Shown here: one piece after another, positions 23,234 through 30,699 of the stretch
How positions within the stretch are numbered: the stretch's first letter is position 1
Layout: every line of letters starts with the position of its first letter
Source: Negativibacillus sp.
GTDB lineage: Bacteria; Bacillota; Clostridia; Oscillospirales; Ruminococcaceae
Length of the DNA: 39,401 bases
NCBI GenBank assembly: GCA_020024325.1
Contig: JAHHTY010000012.1
Location: 1 to 39,401, forward strand
Reading direction: 5' to 3'
Translations under genes and position numbers: made by a program
Notes under the pieces: generated by a model
Databases searched by the model: none
What the model saw: only the letters and a program-made list of their open reading frames with translations
What the model was told of the DNA's origin: nothing

Positions 23234-23908
23234 ATGTATCGACTTCTAGTAGTAGATGACGAGGAAAAAGTAAGAGTTCTAGTTCGTAAATATGCGGAAT
23301 TTGAAGGCTATGAAGTAGAAGAGGCGGCAGATGGAATGACTGCAATCGAGTTATGCAGAAGAGAAAAATTTGACTTGATGATCCTGGATATTATGATGCC
23401 GGAATTAGATGGCTTTTCGGCATGCAGAGAAATCAGAAAATTTTCTCAGATTCCGGTGTTGATACTTTCGGCAAGAAGCGAAGAATATGACCGTATCCAC
23501 GGGTTTGAGTTGGGTGCAGATGATTATGTTACAAAACCGTTCTCCCCAAAAGAATTGATGCTTCGTGTACAGGCCATTATCAAGCGCAGCAGTGCATCTT
23601 CTACTCCGACTAAGGAAATTTTGGAGTTTGAAGGTCTGAAAGTGGACTTTACCGGAAGAATGGTATTTGTTGATGGTGAGCAAATCAATCTTTCTCCAAA
23701 AGAATATGAATTGTTTTTCTATCTTGTCCGAAACAGAGGAATTGCTTTGACAAGAGAAAAACTGATTAACGATGTCTGGGGATACGATTTCTTTGGAGAT
23801 GACAGAACACTGGACACGCACATTAAACTTTTGAGAAAAGCTTTAGGTGAATATAGCCGATATATTGTTACATTAAGAGGTGTCGGTTATCGCTTTGAAG
23901 CACAATAA
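23234..23908 (+). CDS. OmpR/PhoB-family response regulator (orphaned)
   Basis: A 224-residue DNA-binding response regulator. The receiver domain (1-118) keeps the acidic pair Asp8/Asp9, the phosphoacceptor Asp52 (LILDIMMPELDG region), SAR and the KPF lysine. The C-terminal winged helix (about 130-222) contains LSPKEYELFFYLVRNRG, the recognition helix DDRTLDTHIKLLRKAL and GVGYRFE. GGGAGG precedes ATG 23234. In this family the gene is normally followed by its histidine kinase; here the next 800 bp hold only a broken kinase remnant, so the regulator must be phosphorylated by another kinase, by small phosphodonors, or act unphosphorylated. The intact frame suggests it is still under selection. 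Confidence 0.92.
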   Translation: MYRLLVVDDEEKVRVLVRKYAEFEGYEVEEAADGMTAIELCRREKFDLMILDIMMPELDGFSACREIRKFSQIPVLILSARSEEYDRIHGFELGADDYVTKPFSPKELMLRVQAIIKRSSASSTPTKEILEFEGLKVDFTGRMVFVDGEQINLSPKEYELFFYLVRNRGIALTREKLINDVWGYDFFGDDRTLDTHIKLLRKALGEYSRYIVTLRGVGYRFEAQ

Positions 23909-23929
23909 GCTGAAACAATGATGAATGAA

Positions 23930-24650
23930 GAACGGACTGTTCTAAAAAACTTCTATACTTTTTCTGTATAGGGCTGTATTTACTATGGCTTAAAATTCTT
24001 CGGTTTTATTTTAGAAAATACGATTAACAACATTTTGTAGAACATATAGCAATATAATTGGCTATACTAAATTGACAAAAATTTTCGGGAGAAACAACTT
24101 GTAAAATTTTCAGATCATTTTTGATGAGGCACAGCGGTTGACATTTTTGAGAAGAATATGATGGGAGCTTTCTGAATTCAGCTCCAAAAAAATTATTCTT
24201 CAAAAGTATTTTGTCTGACCGATATGCTTTTTGACTTTTGTGGAGAGATATCAAAGAACGCAGCCCATTAAAATGCTGATATTTTTAGACCAGTGGACGG
24301 GTATAGGTTTGTGCGGATGAACTTAAAATGAGTAGGGTAGAATATAATTTTTTAAATGATATATGTCATCATACCCCTTCTGACAAAGATGCTGTTTCAC
24401 AGATTAGGGCAAAAAGTTATTGTGAAATTCAGTACTTATGAAGAAGGAATTTCCAAAGAGAACCCTTTCGGTATTGGAAATCGTTATCGCAAAATTAAAC
24501 AATAGGGCAGTTGCCAACAATGGAGTGGGATTGTGTATTATGTAAAAATATTCTCCGGCGTTATGGTAAATAACATAGTGTCCTAAGTAAATTGGAGGAA
24601 GGATGCACCTTCTGATTTTTGCTGGACATTTTGGATAGCGAATTGCCGAT
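23930..24650 (+). pseudogene. Decayed sensor histidine kinase, partner of the preceding regulator
   Basis: No intact frame exists, but pieces of a kinase appear in order on the plus strand in shifting frames. A hydrophobic N-terminal segment (LLYFFCIGLYLLWLKILRF) starts near 23951. From 24313 comes ADELKMSRVEYNFLND, followed by HHTPSDKD (N-box; compare the family's ADELKMSQVIYNLINNAINYT..DK). After a +1 shift, VIVKF...GISKEN..IGNRYRKIK (24413-24480; G1/F boxes). After another shift, RAVANNGVGLCIM (24507-24542; compare RAVxGTGLGLSIVK), then RYGK*HSVLSKLEEGCTF*F, where TGA 24613-24615 stands where the family has Trp (TFWF). Total about 720 bp against roughly 1,400 for an intact gene, so the sensor and H-box region has also been lost. 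Boundaries are approximate. Confidence 0.8.
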
Positions 24651-24668
24651 GCGGAATAAGGAACAAAT

Positions 24669-24709
24669 AAAAATGACCCCACTTTCAGCTTGAAAGAGGA
24701 GTCATTTTT
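24669..24709 (-). terminator. Terminator of the MATE gene
   Basis: Stem AAAAATGAC (24669-24677) with GTCATTTTT (24701-24709) and an inner CTTTCA/TGAAAG stem. It lies just after the minus-strand stop at 24717. Confidence 0.75.
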
Positions 24710-24716
24710 ATTTTAA

Positions 24717-26057
24717 TTAAGCGTCTAGCTTTTGGTGCATTTCCAGATGCAGCCACTTGTCAGAACGAAGACGAACAGCAAAAAATATAATTCTTACAAC
24801 CCAATCCAAAAACATTGCAAACCATGTACCAAGAACACCCATGCCTAACACTGTTCCAAAAACATAGCTCATACAAATACGACACACCCACATAGAGATG
24901 ATAGAAACAGTCATGGTGAATTTTACATCATTGGCAGCACGCAATCCGTTTGGCATAGTGAAAGCAGCAGGCCATAAAATAGCACAAAAAACGCTGTGCC
25001 AAAGCATCATTTGTTCTGCTGAAGAAGCAGCTTCCAATGAAAGATTAAACAATCCGACAATAGGGACTATGAAAACAGCAATCAATATATTTAAAATTAA
25101 CATGAAACCATAGGAAAGTGCAGTCAGCTTAAACATATATTTTTTTGCTTCCTCATATTTTTGTGCCCCAACACACTGACCAACAACAGTAATCATAGCA
25201 AGACCGATGGCAGTTCCCGGAATAATTGGGAAACCGGCAATGGAAGTAGCAACAGCATTTGCAGCAACGGCAGCAGTTCCGTAGGAAACAAGCATACCCT
25301 GCACAATAATTTTTCCCAGTTGGAACATTCCGTTTTCCAAACCATTGGGGATACCAATAGCAAGGATGTTTTTAATCATCTTCGGTTTAAACTCAAGCTT
25401 TAAGTAAGAGTCAACATGAATGATGTTGCTAGAACGGTGCAAAAGTGCCAAAATAAAGATAGCGCCGATAATTCTGGAGATAAGGGTTGCCAATGCAGCT
25501 CCGGCAGCACCCATACGAAAACGAAAGATAAACAGTGCATTTCCACCCACATTGATAAAGTTCATAAAGATAGAAATGATCATTGATATCCTGGAATTAC
25601 CCATTGCACGGAATAAAGCAGCTCCCGCATTATAAAGGGCAATGAAAGGATAAGAAAGAGCAGTGAGCAAAAAGTAAATTTTTGCGTTGTCCATAACGCT
25701 TGCTTCGGTTCCCTTATAAATAAAATTGAGGATTTGCGGTCCGCCAAAAACACAGATACCACCAATTAACATGGAAAGAATGAAAACGGATAATACAAGC
25801 TGTTTTGCAGCTTCGCAAGCATGATGAGGTTCTTCCCGTCCAATATATTGGGAGGAAATGATGGCGCCACCGGTAGCAAGTGCGGAGAAAATATTGATTA
25901 GCAAAATATTGATGGAATCCACCAGTGAAATACCGGAAACTGCTGCTTCACCGCAGCTGGCAACCATAACGGTGTCCGCCATACCGATAGTGATGGCAAG
26001 GAATTGTTCAATAATCAAAGGAACAATGAGTTGTTGAAGGTCCTTTTTGGAAAACAA
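24717..26057 (-). CDS. MATE family efflux transporter
   Basis: A 446-residue, 12-helix multidrug/toxic-compound exporter, normally Na+ or H+ driven. The N-terminal IVPLIIEQFLAITIGMADTVMVASCGEAAVSGISLVDSI is the family hallmark, and the two halves repeat the pattern (GIPNGLENGMFQLGKIIVQGML and the GT-x-NAVATSI region in the second). Substrate unknown. Start TTG 26057, 8 bp after AAAGGGTG, is the only start with a ribosome site. Monocistronic, transcribed toward the kinase remnant; the divergent EpsG-like gene starts 232 bp away, and that gap shows no clear operator. Confidence 0.92.
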   Translation of the reverse strand: MFSKKDLQQLIVPLIIEQFLAITIGMADTVMVASCGEAAVSGISLVDSINILLINIFSALATGGAIISSQYIGREEPHHACEAAKQLVLSVFILSMLIGGICVFGGPQILNFIYKGTEASVMDNAKIYFLLTALSYPFIALYNAGAALFRAMGNSRISMIISIFMNFINVGGNALFIFRFRMGAAGAALATLISRIIGAIFILALLHRSSNIIHVDSYLKLEFKPKMIKNILAIGIPNGLENGMFQLGKIIVQGMLVSYGTAAVAANAVATSIAGFPIIPGTAIGLAMITVVGQCVGAQKYEEAKKYMFKLTALSYGFMLILNILIAVFIVPIVGLFNLSLEAASSAEQMMLWHSVFCAILWPAAFTMPNGLRAANDVKFTMTVSIISMWVCRICMSYVFGTVLGMGVLGTWFAMFLDWVVRIIFFAVRLRSDKWLHLEMHQKLDA

Positions 26058-26289
26058 AATGTAACACCCTTTCTTTTAAGCAATATACAACGACTTTATA
26101 TTTTATCATTTTAAGGCATTAAAAACAATATGAAATAAAAAAGTTAAATGAGAATTTTGTGTGTTTCATAAGAAAAATGTCTGTAATCAGGCAAAGATAG
26201 AACTGGTTCATCAATATAAATATAAAAATAAATTACAAACACTAAATAAGGAAGAATAAAATACAAATTGTAAAATAGGGGGAATTGAT

Positions 26290-27453
26290 TTGAGCATTTA
26301 TTTTTTCATAGCAGCCTTTTTGTGTGCAGGTTTCTTTTTATGGGACGATACCTGTTTGCAAATCGAAGAGAAAAAACGACGTATCTTACAGAATACATTT
26401 CTTTTTATTGCAGCTGCAATCTTTGTTTTGGTTGCAACTTTTCGCTATGGAATCGGGTATGATTATTTTAACTATAAAAAACTTTATGAACAGCTCGGAG
26501 CAATGACCGTGCCGCAGTTGCTGAAAGACCATGTTGCGCAGAAATTTTTAGGCTACTCGTTTTTCACTCGGCTAATGTATCTATGTGGTCTTGATTATCA
26601 TCATCTGCTGTTTGTAGTCAACATTTTTTTGACCGGAATTGTATTTTGGTTTATCAAAAAATATTCTCCTCTGCCGTGGCTGGGGGCGTATCTTTATCTG
26701 ACCCTGCAATTTTTTGCACATAGTATGAATTTGTTCCGACAATCCATTGCAGCAACAATTTGCCTGCTTGCCTACCCTTTTTTAAAGAAAAGAAAAATTC
26801 TTCCCTTCCTTTTTGTGGTTTTTGTGGCTTCCTCTTTTCATACTTCGGCTTTGTTTTTTCTGCCTTTTTATTGGATATTAAATTGGAAGGTAGATGGAAA
26901 AAAATTTTTGCTGCTTTCAGCTGGGGCACTGCCGTTTTTTCTTTTCAGCACACAGGCAGCACAACTTTTGACACAGTATCTTTTTCCTAATTATGCCGGA
27001 TACATTGGTTCACGATATTGGTCAGGGCTTGGGGTAAGATATGCTGTTTTTCCGGCAATTTATTTTGTTGCAGTCTGGTTTATGAGAAAGCATTTGCTCT
27101 CTCAATCAGAAGAAAATCGTATTTTAGTAAACAGTTCTTTTTATGTTTTGGTTTTATATGTTTTCAGCACTCATCATATGATTTTGGAACGATTTTCCAT
27201 CTATCTGTTTATGTATGCAATGATTCTTCTTCCCAAGATGGCAGAATGCTTTGCGGTACAAGAACTGCCAAAGACAAAGGAACATAAGCTAACTCAAAAA
27301 GAAAAACATGAGATAAAAGAAAAAAGAAGCATGAAGATGTTTACAATATCCATGATTGTTATTTTGGGATTTTCCTACATGGTGTTTGCTTCAATACAGG
27401 GAACAAATGGTTTTCATAAGGTGTATCCATATGTTTCTATCTGGAGTAAATAG
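26290..27453 (+). CDS. EpsG-family membrane protein (putative polysaccharide polymerase)
   Basis: A 387-residue polytopic protein with about ten hydrophobic segments and a basic cytoplasmic loop near residues 330-350 (KTKEHKLTQKEKHEIKEKRS). ATFRYGIGYDYFNYKKLYEQ (49-68) is the R.G.GyDy..Y signature found in EpsG/Wzy-type exopolysaccharide polymerases, and NLFRQSIAATICLLAYPFLKKRK matches the second conserved loop. No glycosyltransferase or flippase gene lies nearby, so the polymer is unknown and the gene is isolated from any capsule cluster. TTG 26290 is chosen because AGGGGGAA lies 7 bp upstream. Confidence 0.75.
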   Translation: MSIYFFIAAFLCAGFFLWDDTCLQIEEKKRRILQNTFLFIAAAIFVLVATFRYGIGYDYFNYKKLYEQLGAMTVPQLLKDHVAQKFLGYSFFTRLMYLCGLDYHHLLFVVNIFLTGIVFWFIKKYSPLPWLGAYLYLTLQFFAHSMNLFRQSIAATICLLAYPFLKKRKILPFLFVVFVASSFHTSALFFLPFYWILNWKVDGKKFLLLSAGALPFFLFSTQAAQLLTQYLFPNYAGYIGSRYWSGLGVRYAVFPAIYFVAVWFMRKHLLSQSEENRILVNSSFYVLVLYVFSTHHMILERFSIYLFMYAMILLPKMAECFAVQELPKTKEHKLTQKEKHEIKEKRSMKMFTISMIVILGFSYMVFASIQGTNGFHKVYPYVSIWSK

Positions 27454-27518
27454 GTGTTTGTTTATCCATTTTCATCTATCAATACGCCATTTTACGGGAC
27501 GCCTTTGGAAAAAATGGC

Positions 27519-27547
27519 TTGTATCAAAGGTGATTTTGTGATAAAAT
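27519..27547 (+). promoter_or_regulatory. yebC promoter
   Basis: TTGTAT (27519-27524), 17 bp, TAAAAT (27542-27547) with TG at the extended -10 position. It gives a leader of about 93 bases containing two mutually exclusive hairpins (27562-27566/27576-27580 and 27577-27581/27588-27592). Confidence 0.6.
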
Positions 27548-27646
27548 AAACTAGACTCATGCGGCATTAGATGACTGCCGAAGAACATCGGCTTTATAAT
27601 TGATGAAATACCGTAAAACAGAATATTGCAAAAAGGAGATTTTGTT

Positions 27647-28393
27647 ATGTCAGGACATTCCAAGTGGAATAACATTAAACGTAAAAAAGAAAAGACCGAT
27701 GCACAGAAAGGTAAAATCTTTACTAAAATCGGACGTGAAATGGCAGTAGCTGTTCGTGAGGGCGGTCCAGACCCAATGAATAATGGTAAACTGCGTGACT
27801 TGATTGCAAAAGCAAAGGCTAACAATGTGCCAAACGATAACATTGATCGTATTATCAAAAAAGCCGCAGGTGACGGAGATAAAAATACCTATGTGGATAT
27901 GGTATATGAAGGTTATGGACCAAGTGGTGTAGCAGTAATCGTAGAAGCTTTAACCGATAACAAAAACAGAACCGCAGGCGATCTGCGTCACTATTTTGAT
28001 AAATGTGGGGGAAATCTTGGTCAGACCGGTTGTGTATCCTTTATGTTTAGCGATAAAGGTGTCATCGTTATTGATAACGAAGATGAAAAATACACCGAAG
28101 ATCAAATTATGGAAGACTGCATGGAAGCAGGAGCAGAAGATTTTGAATTCGGCGAAGGTGTTATCGAAATTTCCGCAACCAGCGACCCGAACGAATTCCG
28201 TGCAGTGCGTGAAGCTTTGGAAGCAAAAGGATATAGCTTTGTAGAAGCGGATATTCAAAAGGTTCCTTCTACCTACACTAAAATTGATGACCCAGAACTT
28301 TGCGAAAAAATGCAGAAACTGCTCGATTTGCTCGAAGATAATGATGACGTTCAGGAAGTATACCATAACTGGGAAGCTCCGGACGAAGAATAA
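27647..28393 (+). CDS. yebC: YebC/PmpR (TACO1) family protein
   Basis: A 248-residue protein of the YebC family with the invariant start SGHSKWNNIKRKKEKTDAQKGKIFTKIGREM. GGPDPMNNGKLRDLIAKAKANNVPNDNIDRII and the acidic C-terminal domain are full length. The family was long annotated as a transcriptional regulator; work on bacterial YebC and mitochondrial TACO1 indicates a translation role on difficult (for example proline-rich) sequences. AAAAGGAG lies 8 bp before ATG 27647; the frame from 27626 runs through that site. Monocistronic between its promoter and a strong terminator. Confidence 0.95.
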   Translation: MSGHSKWNNIKRKKEKTDAQKGKIFTKIGREMAVAVREGGPDPMNNGKLRDLIAKAKANNVPNDNIDRIIKKAAGDGDKNTYVDMVYEGYGPSGVAVIVEALTDNKNRTAGDLRHYFDKCGGNLGQTGCVSFMFSDKGVIVIDNEDEKYTEDQIMEDCMEAGAEDFEFGEGVIEISATSDPNEFRAVREALEAKGYSFVEADIQKVPSTYTKIDDPELCEKMQKLLDLLEDNDDVQEVYHNWEAPDEE

Positions 28394-28407
28394 TTCTATA
28401 AAGATTC

Positions 28408-28450
28408 AAAGCTTTCTTGATTTTGTATAAAGTCAAGAAAGCTTTTTTTA
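28408..28450 (+). terminator. yebC terminator
   Basis: Stem AAAGCTTTCTTGA (28408-28420) with 28433-28445, followed by a T-run. Confidence 0.9.
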
Positions 28451-28451
28451 T

Positions 28452-28547
28452 ATTTCCGAGGCAATATTAAAAAGAGAGCATGATATTTCCCCGGAAATAA
28501 TATCCGGAAAAAAGAATAAGGAAATCCACAAACATTTCCCCGGAAAT
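28452..28547. repeat. Cluster of TTTCCCCGGAAA palindromes before the LytTR regulator
   Basis: Two exact copies of ATTTCCCCGGAAAT (28485-28498 and 28534-28547) and one degenerate copy (ATTTCCGAGGCAATATT, 28452-28468), plus a half-site AATATCCGGAAA at 28499-28510. The second copy extends to ATTTCCCCGGAAATATT, identical over 17 bp to the copy at 35142. All lie between the yebC terminator and the LytTR promoter. Confidence 0.7.
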
Positions 28548-28651
28548 ATTAAAAATATATCCAATAAAAAATGTCAAAAAAAGAAAATATACGAAGTTTC
28601 ATATCTAACAAAGAAAGCATTTACGGAAGAAAGTCGCTTTCTTGTATAGGA

Positions 28652-28680
28652 TTGAATTTACAACGAGAGTATAGTAGAAT
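28652..28680 (+). promoter_or_regulatory. Promoter of the LytTR two-component operon
   Basis: TTGAAT (28652-28657), 17 bp, TAGAAT (28675-28680), 33 bp before the regulator. Just upstream is the inverted repeat AAGAAAGC (28611-28618) / GCTTTCTT (28636-28643). Confidence 0.6.
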
Positions 28681-28713
28681 GAAATAAGAGTTTGCTTTTG
28701 GAGGAAAATAAAA

Positions 28714-29424
28714 ATGCATGTTTGTTTTTGTGATGATGAACAGCCTTCTCACCTTTTGGTTGAGAAGTTGATACAAGAATGGGCGAAAAGCAGGAAAGAA
28801 TCTTGCGAGATTTTTCATTATTACAGTGCAGAAGAACTCTTATTTGAGGTGGGAAATAATTTTGCTTTCGATTTGATTCTTCTGGACATTCAGATGAAAA
28901 AATTGGATGGAATTGCTTTAGCAAAGAAGATACGGGAACAAGACCATCAAGTAATGCTGGCGTTTTTAACCGGAATAGCAGATCACGTTTTTGAAGGATA
29001 TGAGGTTCAAGCGGTACGTTATCTTCTGAAACCGATTCAACAGGAAAAGATGTTTGAACTTTTGGATTTAGCACTTGTAGAAAAAGCAAAAGAAAGAAAA
29101 TACCTGATTATAGACAGTGTAGGAGAAACAAAGAAACTGTATTTTGATGAGATAACTGCCATTGAAACACAAGGGCATTACCTTGTATATCATCTGGGAA
29201 AAGAAAGAATACAGCAAAAAAATTCCTTTGTTCGTTTAAGAGAAAAGCTTAGCGACGATTTTGTGATGACACATCGCAGCTTTTGCGTTAACCTTGCCCA
29301 TGTTATCAAAATCACTCGCTCTGATTGCTTTTTGGATAATGATGAGGTAATTCCCGTATCCCGAAATGCCTACAAAGCATTGAATGAAGCTTTCATCCGA
29401 TTTTATCGGGAAGGAGTGTTGTAA
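28714..29424 (+). CDS. AgrA/ComE-type response regulator with LytTR DNA-binding domain
   Basis: A 236-residue regulator. The receiver domain (1-118) has the acidic patch CDDE (6-9), phosphoacceptor Asp58 in ILLDIQM and the KPI lysine near 110. The LytTR domain (about 135-232) shows YFDEITAIETQGHYLVYH, a basic FVRLREKLS segment, HRSFCVNLAHVIKI and VIPVSRNAYKAL. LytTR proteins bind 9-10 bp direct repeats on one DNA face, often to activate peptide-linked genes. GGAGG precedes ATG 28714. The kinase gene starts on the very next base after its stop. A matching direct repeat lies before the ABC operon at 30607-30636. Confidence 0.93.
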   Translation: MHVCFCDDEQPSHLLVEKLIQEWAKSRKESCEIFHYYSAEELLFEVGNNFAFDLILLDIQMKKLDGIALAKKIREQDHQVMLAFLTGIADHVFEGYEVQAVRYLLKPIQQEKMFELLDLALVEKAKERKYLIIDSVGETKKLYFDEITAIETQGHYLVYHLGKERIQQKNSFVRLREKLSDDFVMTHRSFCVNLAHVIKITRSDCFLDNDEVIPVSRNAYKALNEAFIRFYREGVL

Positions 29425-30429
29425 ATGATACTTTGGTGTATCAATTTAATATGCCTCCTTTCTCTTATTATCTATCTTTCGGTTGAATTGGTTCAACAAA
29501 AAGGAGCAAAGTGGTTGTTGCTATTGCTGCCTGTGGCATTGCTGTCAGGAGCGTTTGCAGTTTTGAGCAAATATGGCGTTTGGGGATTTTTGCTGTTAAT
29601 CGGTGTGGGATTTGCAATACTTCATCTTGGAAGCAGAAGGGTTTCATGGATGTTTTTTTCTTTATTCTATTTAGTAGAATTAGGACTTTGTCTGATGCAG
29701 GCAGCAGCCCCACAGCTTTCTTCTCCGATTTCGTGGTTAATGACACTCATCTTCTTTTTAGCAGAAAATAATCAGCGTTTTCTTCGTCAAAGTTATGAAG
29801 AAAGTATGATGGAGTATCAAAACAAAGTAGTAAAAAAGCAGGTGGAGGAAGTACAAAACCTGTATCTTACAATGAGAGGTTGGCGTCACGATTATCATAA
29901 TCATCTGCAAGCACTGAAAGCACAGATTCAAATGAATCAGTTGGAGCTTGCCAATGAATATCTTGGCAGACTGGAAGAAGATTTAGATGATATTCGTCAA
30001 TTGGTAGAGAGTGGAAATGTTTCTCTTGACGCAATTTTAAATTCCAAGCTCTCCTATGCAATGAAACAGGAAATTTCACTGAATTACAAAGCGTCTGTTC
30101 CACAAAGTTTGTCCGTCAGTGATATTGACCTTTGTGTTCTGATTGGAAATCTGGTCGATAATGCGGTGGAAGCGTGTGAAAAACTTCCAAAAGAAAAACG
30201 CTTTTTGCGATTGTATATTGGTGTGTTCCGTAAACAGCTTTATATTTCTGTCACCAATGCCACCAATGAAGTGGTCAAAAAGATAGACGAGGAATATATT
30301 ACCACCAAAAGGGGAAATCATGGACATGGTTTAAAACGCATCAATAATACTGTTGAAAAATATAGTGGCTTTATCAACCGAAAAAATGAACCGGGTGTTT
30401 TTGCAACCGAGATTATGTTGCCGCTGTAA
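29425..30429 (+). CDS. AgrC-type (HPK10/GHKL) sensor histidine kinase
   Basis: A 334-residue kinase. The N-terminal 115 residues hold about four hydrophobic segments, fewer than in AgrC (about six, 200 residues), so the sensor is a reduced form. A coiled linker leads to the SpoOB-like dimerisation helix with MRGWRHDYHNHLQ (phosphoacceptor His155). The GHKL ATPase has GNLVDNAVEACEKL (N-box) and GNHGHGLKRINNTVEKYSG (G2 box), as in AgrC, BlpH and ComD relatives that sense peptides. Start ATG 29425 directly abuts the regulator's stop; AAGGAG lies inside the regulator's end. No peptide precursor or AgrB-like processing enzyme is next to it. Confidence 0.9.
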   Translation: MILWCINLICLLSLIIYLSVELVQQKGAKWLLLLLPVALLSGAFAVLSKYGVWGFLLLIGVGFAILHLGSRRVSWMFFSLFYLVELGLCLMQAAAPQLSSPISWLMTLIFFLAENNQRFLRQSYEESMMEYQNKVVKKQVEEVQNLYLTMRGWRHDYHNHLQALKAQIQMNQLELANEYLGRLEEDLDDIRQLVESGNVSLDAILNSKLSYAMKQEISLNYKASVPQSLSVSDIDLCVLIGNLVDNAVEACEKLPKEKRFLRLYIGVFRKQLYISVTNATNEVVKKIDEEYITTKRGNHGHGLKRINNTVEKYSGFINRKNEPGVFATEIMLPL

Positions 30430-30504
30430 TCTTTTAAACCTATTTTAGAAACAAGCAAAACTTTACTGATTCGGTGAAGCCGATTTTTGTTTATCTTAAT
30501 TTAT

Positions 30505-30543
30505 AAAAGTTTCGTCTATTGATTTTATGGACGAAACTTTTTT
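30505..30543 (+). terminator. Terminator of the LytTR two-component operon
   Basis: A 12-bp stem (AAAAGTTTCGTC 30505-30516 with 30530-30541), loop of 13, then T-run. Confidence 0.88.
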
Positions 30544-30606
30544 GCTATCATTGGACTATAAATGAAAGGGTGTATCCCTCAAAATGTAAAACAATGATTG
30601 TGTTAT

Positions 30607-30636
30607 ACCATTCGTGTACTGTAAATGACCGTTCGT
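30607..30636 (+). promoter_or_regulatory. LytTR-type direct repeat (operator of the ABC exporter pair)
   Basis: ACCATTCGT (30607-30615) and ACCGTTCGT (30628-30636) with a 12-bp gap, i.e. 21-bp period (two helical turns). Identity extends to 12 of 13 bases (ACCrTTCGTGTAC). The second copy fits the AgrA-class consensus of the form [TA][AC][CA]GTTN[AG][TG]. It ends 9 bp before the -35 position of the promoter below, the usual place for LytTR activation. Confidence 0.7.
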
Positions 30637-30666
30637 GTACAAATTAGCCATTGATAAAATTGTTGT

Positions 30667-30674
30667 GCTATACT
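30667..30674 (+). promoter_or_regulatory. Activator-dependent -10 of the ABC exporter operon
   Basis: TATACT (30669-30674) preceded by TG(C) (extended -10), with no recognisable -35 at 30646-30651. Together with the direct repeat upstream, this suggests a promoter needing an activator. Confidence 0.5.
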
Positions 30675-30699
30675 CAAATCAGAAACGAGAGGGGGAAAA

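Noticed and set aside
24024..24254. 76-residue minus-strand frame in the 23909-24716 gap
   Set aside because: Antisense to the kinase remnant, no ribosome site, low-quality composition. The plus-strand fragments explain the region better.
24404..24682. 92-residue minus-strand frame
   Set aside because: Antisense to the ATPase-domain remnant of the kinase, with no family signal; it also runs into the MATE terminator.
30589..30650. 17-codon ORF over the LytTR repeats (MIVLYHSC...) as a possible signal peptide
   Set aside because: No ribosome site, and its sequence is dictated by the two DNA repeats, which have a better explanation as an operator.
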